DNA of 64,000 nucleotides from Neoarius graeffei. Lineage: Eukaryota; Chordata; Actinopteri; Siluriformes; Ariidae. Shown one piece after another: positions 12,123 through 25,473 of the stretch. The notes under the pieces are model-generated. The model ran no database searches. It saw only the letters and a program-made list of their open reading frames with translations, and was not told the origin of the DNA. Both the position numbers and the translations under genes were made by a program. The stretch is taken from contig NC_083571.1 in NCBI RefSeq assembly GCF_027579695.1, forward strand, positions 35,120,443 through 35,184,442, written 5' to 3'. How positions within the stretch are numbered: position 1 is the first letter of the stretch; each line of letters begins with the position of its first letter.

Positions 12123-15100
12123 CTATTATGAATGATGTTTTTATATTTCATTTTCACCTGTTGCCAGGTGCGTTTGGCACTGCTGTTGCCTCTGAAATGT
12201 TCACAGGACATGCACCAACTTAGTCAAAGGGACTGAACAGTCAGTCATCCTAATTCATGTGACTCTGTGCACATATCAGCTTAAGTAGGCTACTCCATGA
12301 ATTTACCATGCCAAATTTTATTCAGGATTTTTCGGACATTAAACAAGCTATATATGACTGGGGCCACGTCGAAGGACCATTTTCTGTGACTTGTGATTGA
12401 TCATGAAGCTTTCTCTCATCCTGTACTTCTGTTCTGGAACATGTAGAAGGGAGAATGTACTTGCGCATTTACCCGATCGGCAATTCGTTGCCAACATGCT
12501 TGCCGCTCCTTATTGGCAGCCGCTGTGTTAGATTTTGCTCTTAATGTTGTTTTGAACTCCTCGTAGCTTCGCATTATGACAGCGCATTCTTCTTCTGTGA
12601 AGTACGGCGACCGTGCCATTGTGAACAGTGGTGATTTGCGCTGATAACCTCCCCTTTCACGTGAACGCGCATTAACCCTGATTAGGTTAACACAGGTTCA
12701 ACAAATCAACTTCATAACTGGCGTCGTAGTACCGTTTAACCCCAAACAAGATAACCAGGTTTTGTCAACCCCGGTTTAGCGGGGGAACCCTGGGTTACTT
12801 CTGGGTAGGTTGACCTCCGTTCGTAGTACAGGGCCCTGAAGTGTCACAAGCTGCATGGAAACAATAAAACACATATATCAGAACAGGAACTAACATGTTT
12901 CATGTATGCTCCACAACAGTAAAATGTAACTATAAATGGATCTTCTTCTTCTTCTTTTGGCTGCTCCCGATTAGGGGTCGCCACAGCATATCTTTCGTCT
13001 CCATCGCTCCCTGTCTTCCGCATCCTTCTCTACCACACCTGCCACTTTCATGTCCTCTCTCACCACATCCATGTATCTCTTCTTTGGCCTTCCTCATTTT
13101 CATTTGCCTGGCAGCTCCATCCTCAACATTCTCCTTCCCACATGCTCTGCATCTCTTCTCAGGATGTGCCCGTACCATCTCAGTCTCATCTCTCTTAGCT
13201 TCATTCCCAAGCTCTCCACATGTGCCGTCCCTCTGATGTGCTCGTTCCTTATCCTGTCCAACCTCCCATCGCAAACCTTAACATCCTCAACTCCGCCATC
13301 TCCAACTTTGCCTCCTGTCTCTTTGTTAAGGGTACAGTCTCCAATCCATACATCACAGCTGGTCTCACTACTGTCTTATACATCTTACCTTTCACTTTTG
13401 CTGGGACTTTCCTATCACAAGTGACTCCCGAAATCCTTCTCCAACTGCTCCACCCTGCCTGCACTCTCTTTCTCACCTCACTATCGCAGCCTCCATTTTC
13501 CTGCACAGTTGACCCCAGGTACTGGAATTCACCAACTTTCTTTACATCTACTCCTTGCATCTTCACTACACTCTCATCCCCATTCTCATTGATGCACATG
13601 TATTCTGTTTTGCTCCTGCTCACCTTCATTCCTCTTCGTTCCAATGCATCCCTCCATCTCTTCAAACCCAACTCAACCTCCTTTCTACTTTCACCACATA
13701 TGTCAATATCATCTGCAAACTTCATGTTCCATGGTGACTCTTGCCTCACTTCGTCCGTCAAGCTATCCATTACTATGGCAAACAAGAAAGGACTCAAAGC
13801 AGATCCTTGATGGAGTCCCACCTTCACCTTGAACCATTCAGTCGTTCCAACTGCACACCTCACTGCTGTTTCACTGTTCTCATACACGTCTTGCACCACT
13901 CTAATATACTTCCCATTCACTCCACACTTTCTCATACAATACCATAACTCATCTCTCGGCACTCTATCGTATGCCTTCTCCAGGTCTACAAACACACAAT
14001 GTAGCTTTCTCTGGCCTTCTCTGTACTTCTCCATTAACGTTCTTAAAGCAAAAATTGCATCCGACGTGCTCTTCCTTGGCATAAACCCGTACTGCTGTTC
14101 ACAGATTGCTACCTCTCTTCTCAATCTCGCCTTCAATACCCTTTCCCATAACTTCATGGTGTGGCTCATCAATTTTATTCCTCTGTAATTACTGCAGCTC
14201 TGTACTGTACATCTCCCTTATTCTTGTATATTGGGACTAGCACACTCTTCTCCATTCATTCGGCATTTTCTCATTCTCTAAAATGGATAAAAAGTACAAT
14301 GTGACACAATTTTAAGAAATAAAACCTATTAATTGTTGGCTAATTACTGTCGCCTCATCGGAGTTCCTCTTTTTCCACAGCAGTTTTCTAAAGATCACAG
14401 TGGTTTATTTATTAAAGAATGGTACATTGTACTTTAATCAGTCTATAGTTAATTTAGTTAATTATTATAATTAATACTTTTTTCAGATTTAAAGGTGCAG
14501 TCACTTGGTACACTGTCAACCTCGACTTGCCCCCAAGCAAAAGATGGACAGAAATCATCACGGATAAGAAGAATGATGTAAGTTGACCCCGGCGTGATCA
14601 CTGTTGCTATGGTAACGTTAATGTTCTCAGTCAGTGATTTGGGTTATTTGATTTGTGGTAGTTAAGAGGAGCAGGAGCAAGTGCTGAATGTCTGCTGGTG
14701 TTTATTTTGACTTTTGTTTGTATTTACAGCTGTTTTTTTTTTTTTTTTTAATCATTTAGAACTTGACAGAGTTCAGTATCAGAGTCTGACTGACATGCAA
14801 AGTCGGTATCAGTGGATACGGTAGATTGGATCGATACCTGTTACTAGAATTGGTGTCAGAGCGATAACTAATGCTGTTGGTTTTGGATCATTACTGGCGT
14901 TGGGCTGATACCCGGGGCCGGTGCAGGAGTCGGACCGGCACCGAATGGCAGTGCAGGAGTCGGACCGCCACCTGTCAGAACCCTTCTAATACTATTTTTA
15001 CTCTGCAATGTTGGATGCCAGTGTAGGTGTCGGACTGATACCTGATGCCAGTGTTGATGTCAGAACCCTTCTCCTACTATTTTTTTTTTCATTTAAACTT

Positions 15101-18100
15101 TATTATACACAGAATCCAAAAAAGATAAACCTTATTTACATTGGAGCTGTGTTTAATTAAAGGAATTATAAAAACATCTCATCTCATTATCTCTAGCCGC
15201 TTTATCCTGTTCTACAGGGTCGCAGGCAAGCTGGAGCCTATCCCAGCTGACTACGGGCGAAAGGCGGGGTACACCCTGGACAAGTCGCCAGGTCATCACA
15301 GGGTTGACACATAGACACAGACAACCATTCACACTCACATTCACACCTACGGTCAATTTAGAGTCACCAGTTAACCTAACCTGCATGTCTTTGGACTGTG
15401 GGGGAAACCGGAGCACCCGGAGGAAACCCACGCGGACACGGGGAGAACATGCAAACTCCACACAGAAAGGCCCTCGCCGGCCACGGGGCTCGAACCCGGA
15501 CTTTCTTGCTGTGAGGCGACAGCGCTAACCACTACACCACCGTGCCGCCCTGTATATAAAAATATAGATAAAAAATATAAGAATATAAATATGTTCAAAT
15601 AAAAATTCGCAAATAATAATAATAATAATAATAATGATGAAACAATAATAAGAAACTACATTAAGAAATTCTGCATAGCATCAGATAAAATAATATCGAA
15701 GGTCAGATTAGTGCCAGTACTTAAATACGTACAAAATACGCAGGCTCATAATTAACTTTAGACCAGTAATTATTAGTAAAAGCCCTTACAGAAAAAGATT
15801 TCTTGATATTGTCATCAAGACTATTAAACAATTTCGACAATTTTTACTCTGCAGTTTGGTGTTCAACTCATCCCTGATGTCAGGATCAGTGTCTGTTGGT
15901 TACTGGTGCCTCATATGGATACTCAAAGCCAGTGTTGGTGTTGGACTGACACCTAAAGACAAGATCAGCGTCTGATCAATAGCACTAGTTTACAGTTGTG
16001 ACCTGATAAACCATGGGCATAATACTGTAAGAACAATACTTGATTTAGAGGTCTAACCTATCGTGGCCCACATCTGATTAATCATTTCAGTGTAATACTG
16101 TGCACTGTTTGTGTTGTTTATCACCCTGTTTTTAGAAGAGGTCTTGATTTTTTTTTTTTCCATTTAGCTGATCAGCATGGTCCAGGCCATCAGAGATCTG
16201 GCAGATGCCTTCGTCCCTAGTGGGCGTCTCGAGGAGTTCATTGACGAGGCTTTGGTAAGTGTCTACAAAAAAGAAGATTGGTCTTGTTCCAGTTTAAAAG
16301 GCAAGAGAGTCGAGAGTCCATGCATGGGTGGCATCCGTGGGCATTTATTTTAGTTCCTGAATCACAGATAAACCAAATAATGGACAGTTAAAAGGCATAA
16401 CCGGAGACGTTGTAGGTGTTGGATGCACTTGGTGGTGATGTCGTGACCGGTTTGCTATGTGTTTGACTTGTAGCCCTTGATGATCGACACTCTTCCGTAT
16501 CCTTTCAACGAAGAGATTAAAGGAATCGCAACAGCATCCGGAGTTCCTCTGGGTAGGAAATTCAATTATTACATATTTCCAAGTTCATTATTGCCTGGGA
16601 CTAACCTTTGAAGTAAAACTTATGGGTCTAAGGGTTTATTTCTTTTCTTTTTTTTAAGGCGAGGTCATTCTTTTCAACATATTCTATGAGGTTTTCACCG
16701 TGTGCACCTCGCTGGTCGCTGAAGATCCTGACGGTAAGCAAATAATAATCATCTGTGTAGCCAGTTGTACCTCAGTGCTGTTTAATTCTGGATTCTGATT
16801 GGTCAGAAGGTGTTGATTCTAGAACAGCAGCTCTGATAGTAGTGCAGCTGTAAATCCCAGGTTTATACGAACATGCTCCGTGTAATACGTTATCGTTTCT
16901 ATAGTAACAGCTCAATCGCAGGATGGACGCTCCTCAAAAACAGACTAAAAGCGGACATCTTCTTCAAGACAGAGGAGTTTACGCTTTTGTCGGTGAAATG
17001 ACAAGCCGTTTGTTTACATATTTATTTATTTATTTATTTATTTATTGTCTCGTTAACTTCAATAGAGATAAAAATGTGATCGGTGGAGCAACACTTGTTT
17101 ATTGCCGCTGTAGCATAGACCTAACTTGTTTTGCAGACATTAACTACAAATGGATGCAAGCACCATGTGGTGATGTAAATAAAAATAAATAAATGTTTGT
17201 TTTGGCAAATCGCTGCGGTGTAAGAGGAATAAAAATCACGAGGACATCTTGTTGTTTTACCATAATGTCTGTTTTGTGTGTTTAAATATGGTCTCTTGGG
17301 ATTTAAATGTGGGTTTTTTTCCCCCAAAGGAAACCTCCTTCATGCTCGGAATCTGGATTTCGGACTTTTTATGGGGTCGGTATTTTATTTATTTAATAAT
17401 TCTTTACTTTTTGAGCAAATGAGTCACTCAATTATTATTTTTTTCCCATTTTTTAAAATTGTAACTAACTGAATTTAAAAACAAAACAGCCATGTAAAGA
17501 TGGTTGAATTCAGGTTTTCGTGTGTGTGTGTGTGTGTGTGTAGTTGGGACATGAAGAACAAGTCATGGGTGATCACGGAGAAGCTGAAGCCTCTCGTGGT
17601 GAATGTGGACTTCAGGAGGAACAACAACACCGTATTCAAATCCACAAACTTCGCCGGCTACGTGGGAATGCTCACCGGCATCCGGCCTGTAACGTACACT
17701 TTTTTTATTTCTAAAAAAAAATAATAATAATAATTCTATAATATGTCATGTTAGATACAACAAGGATAATTGTTCTGCATTATTTCATAACAAGCAGTTA
17801 TTAGATCCCTAAATAAGCTTAACAGATGCCATTATGGCCCAATAGATAGGCGAATACAAATCCAGCAGGCTGCGAGCTGGACAGGAAAGCATTATAAACG
17901 CTAACATTTGTATTTGAGTATAACAGAAGCTACATGTTCTCTAATACAGTGTAATAGATGCGTACGTCCTTCAGAGAACAATGAAGTCTACACACGCTAA
18001 CCACATTTTCACCTCACACTGCTTTAACACACACCGCAGCTGATAAAGTGAATACACAATCAGAGCAGGCTGAGTGTTTTCACTTTCAGCACACACGCTG

Positions 18101-21100
18101 GACTTCAGCTTAAGCGACCTTTAGATACTGGGTTTCTTCTGCGAGTCTTATCACGTTCCAGAGAAGTTTCTTATTGAACAGAAATCTTAAAAAAAGTGAC
18201 AGGAACGAAGGTAGTGTAGAACACACACACATTACAGGATATCATATGAGCCACATATTCGGTTTTTACAGCATTGCAAGTCACTTTGATTTCTTCATCG
18301 CATGACCTTTCAGTTCTGTTTTCAGAATCTGTTTCAAAACTGACGGATATCACAAGACTGTCAACCTCATGATTTCCTCCCTCTCTCTCTCTGTCTGTCT
18401 GTCTGTCTGTTTCTGAAGTACGTGTTCACCCTGACGATGAACGAAAGATTCAGCTTGGACGGTGGCTACATCGGTGAGTCACGTCTCCTCCCTCTCTTTC
18501 CTCCAAAAAGAAGAAATTTTGATCCAGGACCAGCTCCTTTCCCATCCCTACAGTCATGTGCATTAGGATCTGAAGAGAAAACTGATCCAGGATCAGCAGG
18601 ATGATGATACTACACTGAGTCATTTCAATTGACTCATTTAAACAAGTTGTTGAGAAGCTCGATTTCTGTTTGACTCAAATGATTCATCTCATCTCATTAT
18701 CTCTAGCCGCTTTATCCTGTTCTACAGGGTCGCAGGCAAGCTGGAGCCTATCCCAGCTGACTACAGGCGAAAGGCGGGGTACACCCTGGACAAGTCTCCA
18801 GGTCATCACAGGGCTGACACATAGACACAGACAACCATTCACACTCACATTCACACCTACGGTCAATTTAGAGTCACCAGTTAACCTAACCTGCATGTCT
18901 TTGGACTGTGGGAGAAACCGGAGCACCCGGAGGAAACCCACGCGGACACAGGGAGAACATGCAAACTCCACACAGAAAGGCCCTCGCCAGCCCCGGGGCT
19001 CGAACCCAGGACCTTCTTGCTGTGAGGCGACAGCGCTAACCACTACACCACCGTGCCGCCTCAAATGATTCATTTAAAAGCTTATTTGTTTTGCAGTTTT
19101 GATTGTCAGTATGAGCAGAAATGAACACTGACTGATCTGGGAACAGCTCATTGCTCTCAGTATATTGGCAATGATGCACGCGTTGCCCTAATACTCTAAT
19201 TCTAAGTTTCTGTATCTGTCTGACCGATCACAAACCAGCATTTCATCACGGCTTTCTTTAAAAAAAAACATACATGCATGTTAATAATCAGTCGTATCTC
19301 CAGAGTGATGTAGAACACTAATTTGCATACAGTGGGGCAAAAAAGTATTTAGTCAGTCACCAATTGTGCAAGTTCTCCCACTTAAAAAGATGAGAGAGGC
19401 CTGTAATTTTCATCATAGGTATACCTCAACTATGAGAGACAGAATGAGAAAAAAAAAAAATCCAGAAAATCACATTGTCTGATTTTTAAAGAATTTATTT
19501 GCAGATTATGGTTGAAAATAAGTATTTGGTCAATAACAAAAGCTCATCTCAATACTTTATGTACCCATTGTTGGCAATGACAGAGGTCAAATGTTTTCTG
19601 TAAGTCTTCACAAGGTTTTCACACACTGTTGCTGGTATTTTGGCCCATTCCTCCATGCAGATCTCCTCTAGAGCAGTGATGTTTTGGGGCTGTCGCTGGG
19701 CAACACGGACTTTCAACTCCCTCCAAAGATTTTCTATGGGGTTGAGATCTGGAGACTGGCTAGGCCACTCCAGGACCTTGAAATGCTTCTTACGAAGCCA
19801 CTCCTTCGTTGCCCGGGCCGTGTGTTTGGGATCATTGTCATGCTGAAAGACCCAGCCACGTTTCATCTTCAATGCCCTTGCTGATGGAAGGAGGTTTTCA
19901 CTCAAAATCTCACGATACATGGCTCCATTCATTCTTTCCTTTACACGGATCAGTCGTCCTGGTCCCTTTGCAGAAAAACAGCCCCAAAGCATGATGTTTC
20001 CACCCCCATGCTTCACAGTAGGTATGGTGTTCTTTGGATGCAACTCAGCATTCTTTCTCCTCCAAACATGACAAGTTGAGTTTTTACCAAAAAGTTCTAT
20101 TTTGGTTTCATCTGACCATATGACATTCTCCCAATCCTCTTCTGGATCATCCAAATGCTCTCTAGCAAACTACAGACGGGCCTGGACATGTACTGGCTTA
20201 AGCAGGGGGACACGTCTGGCACTGCAGGATTTGAGTCCCTGGCGGCGTAGTGTGTTACTGATGGTAGCCTTTGTTACTTTGGTCCCAGCTCTCTGCAGGT
20301 CATTCACTAGGTCCCCCCGTGTGGTTCTGGGATTTTTGCTCACCGTTCTTGTGATCATTTTGACCCCACGGGGTGAGATCTTGCGTGGAGCCCCAGATCG
20401 AGGGAGATCATCAGTGGTCTTGTATGTCTTCCATTTTCTAATAATTGCTCCCACAGTTGATTTCTTCACACCAAGCTGCTTACCTATTGCAGATTCAGTC
20501 TTCCCAGCCTGGTGCAGGTCTACAATTTTGTTTCTGGTGTGCTTTGACAGCTCTTTGGTCTTGGCCATAGTGGAGTTTGGAGTGTGACTGAGGTTGTGGA
20601 CAGGTGTCTTTTATACTGATAACGAGTTCAAACAGGTGCCATTAATACAGGTAACGAGTGGAGGACAGAGGAGCCTCTTAAAGAAGTTGTTACAGGTCTG
20701 TGAGAGCCAGAAATCTTGCTTGTTTGTAGGTGACCAAATACTTATTTTACCGAGGAATTTACCAATTAATTCATTAAAAATCCTACAATGTGATTTCCTG
20801 GATTCTTTCCCCCCATTCTGTCTCTCATAGTTGAAGTGTACCTATGATGAAAATTACAGGCCTCTCTCATCTTTTTAAGTGGGAGAACTTGCACAATTGG
20901 TGGCTGACTAAATACTTTTTTGCCCCACTGTATCTCCTTTCAGACATATCCCCCATTTTAATCTGATGTCAGCTGACTTCATTTGGCTCATTTAAGTGAA
21001 TCGTTAAAAAGGAGTCGATGATGATTCATCGTAGATCAGTGCTTTTTGATAATATCAGTTGAACTTCCAGATTTATTTAACTTCAATCTGATTTAATTTT

Positions 21101-24100
21101 TAAAAAAAAAGCTGATCCAGTCAAACACATTCACCTTATAATGACTAGGTTGATTCATTTGAATCATTTGAACTCCTTTAAAAGATTCGTCCAAAAGGAG
21201 TCGTTGATGATGACTGATCATAGATCAGCACTTTTATTGGGTATTAGTTGAACCTCCTGAATGACACTATGTCTTAACTTGAACTGATTCCTATTTTTAA
21301 TGTTGAAATTGACTCCTTTGAATCATTTGAGCTCATTCGAAAGAGTCGTTCAAAAGGAGTCGGGAATGACGACTGATCCCAGACCAGCACTTTCATGGTA
21401 ATAGTTGAACCTGTAGAATGACAACAGATCAGTTTAACGCTCCAGTCACTTCCATCTCATTTGCCTTTTTAATCTGTCTAGATTGATTGATTCATTTGAA
21501 TCATTTAAAGCTATTTAAAAGAATCATTCAAGAGGAGTCATTTATGAAGTGATTCATGGTAATGTTTTCCAGGATTTTTACAGCTTTGTCAGTGTAACGA
21601 TGTGATTTATTGTAATAATCGCAGAAAGTTTGGACCACACAAAGTTTCCAGTTTGAGCCACACAGCCAAGATCTGTTCAGTGTCCAAAATCTAATTCTTT
21701 AGTTTTCTGCTTGACGTTGAAGCCAGTGTTGTGATGCGAGATGTGCAGGATTTTTGTTTTTAAATCAAGTTTTCGTTGATGCTTTGTCCACGCCCACCAC
21801 CTCTGGTGTAACAAAATGTTCATGTACAGTGCTCAGCATAAATAAGTACACCCCCTTTCAAAAGTAACACTTTAAACAATATCTCAATGAACACAAACAA
21901 TTTCCAAAATGTTGACAAGACAAAGTTTAATATAACATCTGTTTAACTTATAATGGGAAAAAGCAAGATTAATAATATAACTTAGATTACACATTTTCCA
22001 ATTTTACTCAAGTTGGGGTGGTGCAAAAATGAGTACACCCCACAACAAAAACTACTATATCTAGTACTTTGTATGGCCTCCATGATTTTTAATGACAGCA
22101 GCAAGTCTTCTAGGCATGGAATGAACACGTTGGCGACATTTTGCAACATCAATCTTTTTCCATTCTTCAACAATGACCTCTTTTAGTGACTGGATGCTGG
22201 ATGGAGAGTGATGCTCAACTTGTCTCTTCAGAATTCCCCAAAGAAAATCGTTTCTTTACACCACAAAGGTGAAGGCTACAAGAAGATCAGCAAAGCTTTA
22301 CTTATCAGTCAGAATACTGTAGCAAAAGTGGTACAGAAATTTAAGAAAGATGGAACTGCAACCATCTCACAGAGACGTCCAGGTCATCCACGGAAGTTAA
22401 CACCTCGACAGGAGCGTCTTCTGATGAGAAGGGTTGAAGAAAATCGGCATGCAAGTTCACTGCAGTTATCCAAAGAAGTAGAAAGCCAAACTGGGGTGAC
22501 TATTTCCCGTGACACAATATGGTGTACACTGCAGAGGAATGGCATGCATGGATGCCGTCCACGAAAGAAGCCTCTCCTAAAGCCCAGGCACAAAAAAGCC
22601 TGCCTAGAGTTTGCCAGGGCCCATGCTGACAAAGATGAAGACTACTGGGACTCTATACTCTGGAGTGATGAGACCAAGATAAATGTTTTTGGAACTGATG
22701 GCTTCAAAACTGTATGGCATCGCAAAGGTGAGGAATACAAAGAAAACTGCATGGTGCCTACAGTGAAACATGGTGGTGGCAGCGTCCTTATGTGGGGCTG
22801 CATGAGTGCTGCTGGTGTCGGGGAGCTGCATTTCACTGATGGCATCATGAATTCACAGATGTATTGCTCTATACTGAAAGAGAAGATGCTACCATCACTC
22901 TGTGCCCTTGGTCGTCGTGCACTTTTCCCACATGACAGTGATCCTAAACACACATCTAAGGCCACTGTTGGATTTCTGAAGAAGAACAGGGTGAAAGTGA
23001 TTCAGTGGCCAAGTATGTCTCCTGATCTGAACCCAATCAAACACCTATGGGGAATTCTGAAGAGACAAGTTGAGCATCACTCTCCATCCAGCATCCAGTC
23101 ACTAAAAGAGGTCATTGTTGAAGAATGGAAAAAGATTGATGTTGCAAAATGTTGCCAACTTGTTCATTCCATGCCTAGAAGACTTGGTGCTGTCATTAAA
23201 AATCATGGAGGCCATACAAAGTACTAGATGTAGTAGTTTTTGTTGTGGGGTGTACTCATTTTTGCACCACCCTAATTTGAGTAAAATTGAAAAATGTGTA
23301 ATCTAAGTTTATATTATTAACTTTACTTTCGCATTATAAGTTAAACAGATGTTATATTAAACTTTGTCTTGTGAACATTTTGGAAATTGTGTTCATTGAG
23401 ATATTGTTTAAAATGTTACTTTTCAAAGGGGTGTACTTATTTACGCTGAGCACTGTAAATAGGACAGCAAAATATGACCTTTCTCCTGGTGTCAGTACTT
23501 TACTCGGATAGATAGATCAGCACCTGGGTTCAATAAAGTGTGTAAATATGTTCTGCAGGAATTCTGGAGTGGATCGTGGGGAAGAGAGACGGCATGTGGA
23601 TGAGCTTCCTGACTCGCTTCGTCTTAGAAAACGCCACCAGGTATAAACGAGTTAAAGGGTCAAGTCTGGTGATGAATCAGTGTATGACTGCAAGATTAAA
23701 TAATAATAATTATAATAATAATAATAATAATAATTTACACTGATCTAGGAACAGCTCGTCCCTCTCACTGTGTTGCCAATATTTCCGTAAAAGGGCAGCT
23801 TCTTCCAGTTTCCTGTATCTGACCAATCAGAGGCTCTAATACTTATACTGATGCATGTGTTCATTTTAGAAGCTAGCAGCTTGGATTAAGTCTTAGTCTT
23901 TTGAAGAAAAACAATGAATAGTTTTATTTTAGTCATTTGTTTGTTGGTTTTATTCAAGATGTTTGAGTTTCCATATACAATTCCTTCCTAAACGGAACAC
24001 CAGCTTGCTTGAGAAATGCACGTTAGTTACAGGTTTTTACATAACATTTCTTTGTCTTCTTTAATAATGGAGCTCCTGCGAGCGGAGCCCCATAGGCATA

Positions 24101-25431
24101 GAGTGTGGATACATAAAGAAACCCATTGAGATGTTTTCTGATGGTTTCGGTCCTGTGTGTGTTTCCACTATCCCAGTGTTAGCAATTGCCAGTTATGCAC
24201 GCCGCCTAGTGGCCAGTGTTAGCAATTGCCAGTTGTATACACCGCCTAGTGGCCAATGTTAGCAATTACCAGTCATACACACCGCCTACACGGTGGTGTA
24301 GTGGTTAGCACTGTCGCCTCACAGCAAGAAGGTCCGGGTTCGAGCCCAGCGGCCGGCGAGGGCCTTTCTGTGTGGAGTTTGCATGTTCTCCCCGTGTCCG
24401 CGTGGGTTTCCTCCGGGTGCTCCGGTTTCCCCCACAGTCCAAAGACATGCAGGTTAGGTTAACTGGTGACTCTAAATTGACCGTAGGTGTGAATGTGAGT
24501 GTGAATGGTTGTGTGTGTGTCTATGTGTCAGCCCTGTGATGACCTGGCGACTTGTCCAGGGTGTACCCCGCCTTTCGCCCGTAGTCAGCTGGGATAGGCT
24601 CCAGCTTGCCTGCAACCCTGTAGAACAGGATAAAGTGGCTAGAGATGAGATAAGATGAGATGAGACACGCTGCCTAGTGGCCAGTGTTAGTAATTACCAA
24701 TCATACACACCGCCTAGGGGTGGCACGGTGGTGTAGTGGTTAGCGCTGTCGCCTCACAGCAAGAAGGTCCGGGTTTGAGCCCAGCGGCTGACGAGGGCCT
24801 TTCTGTGCGGAGTTTGCATGTTCTCCCCGTGTCTGCGTGGGTTTCCTCCGGGTGCTCCGGTTTCCCCCACAGTCCAAAGACATGCAGGTTAGGTTAACTG
24901 GTGACTCTAAATTGACCGTAGGTGTGAATGTGAGTGTGAATGGTTGTCTGTGTCTATGTGTCAGAACTGTGATGACCTGGCGACTTGTCCAGGGTGTACC
25001 CCGCCTTTCGCCCGTAGTCAGCTGGGATAGGCTCCAGCTTGCCTGCGACCCTGTAGAAGGATAAAGCGGCTAGAGATAATGAGATGAGATGAGATGAGAC
25101 ATGCCGCCTAGTGGCCAGTGTTAGCCGGTAAAGAAGTAAAACAAAAGAGGCTGGCTATGATATATAAGAAAATTCTACAACCCAGAAACAGATCGGAGCT
25201 CCCCTTTTTGGCAGTGCCTAAATCTATATATTAATGTTAGTCTAATGAGAGCCTTTATGACTCCTGCAGCTATGAGGAAGCTAAGAATCTGCTGTCCGAC
25301 ACGAAGCTGTTGGCTCCTGCTTACTTCATTCTGGGAGGCAACCAGAGTGGCGAGGCGTGCATCATCACCCGCTCCCGAACACAAAACCTCAACCCTCTAG
25401 AGTGAGAACACACACACATACACACACCCCA

Positions 25432-25473
<42 letters not shown>

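Larger units (their letters stand above)
10955..12836. mobile_element. PIF/Harbinger-type transposon remnant
   Basis: The termini are inverted repeats GGGCCCTGTACTACGAA. Inside are the start of a transposase-like frame on + and a Myb/SANT-like gene on -, the two-gene layout known for Harbinger. The middle (11340-12120) is AT-rich and not recognisable. It sits in asah1 intron 2. Confidence 0.8.
24180..25125. repeat. minisatellite of about 40-bp units with two SINE insertions
   Basis: Units with CACCGCCTAGTGGCCAGTGT and TAGCAATTGCCAGT occur at 24175-24288, 24665-24720 and 25100-25125. The two gaps are filled by SINEs. It lies in asah1 intron 10. Confidence 0.8.

Noticed and set aside
13050-13832. 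Long open frames on + across the LINE
   Set aside because: They are antisense to the reverse-transcriptase frame, which has clear RT motifs on -.
18670-19073. 130-residue open frames on both strands
   Set aside because: They are shadows of the SINE, seen in every copy.
24175-25125. Regular short repeats with interspersed longer units, CRISPR-like at first sight
   Set aside because: Units are adjacent minisatellite copies interrupted by SINEs, in a vertebrate gene intron; there are no spacers or cas genes.
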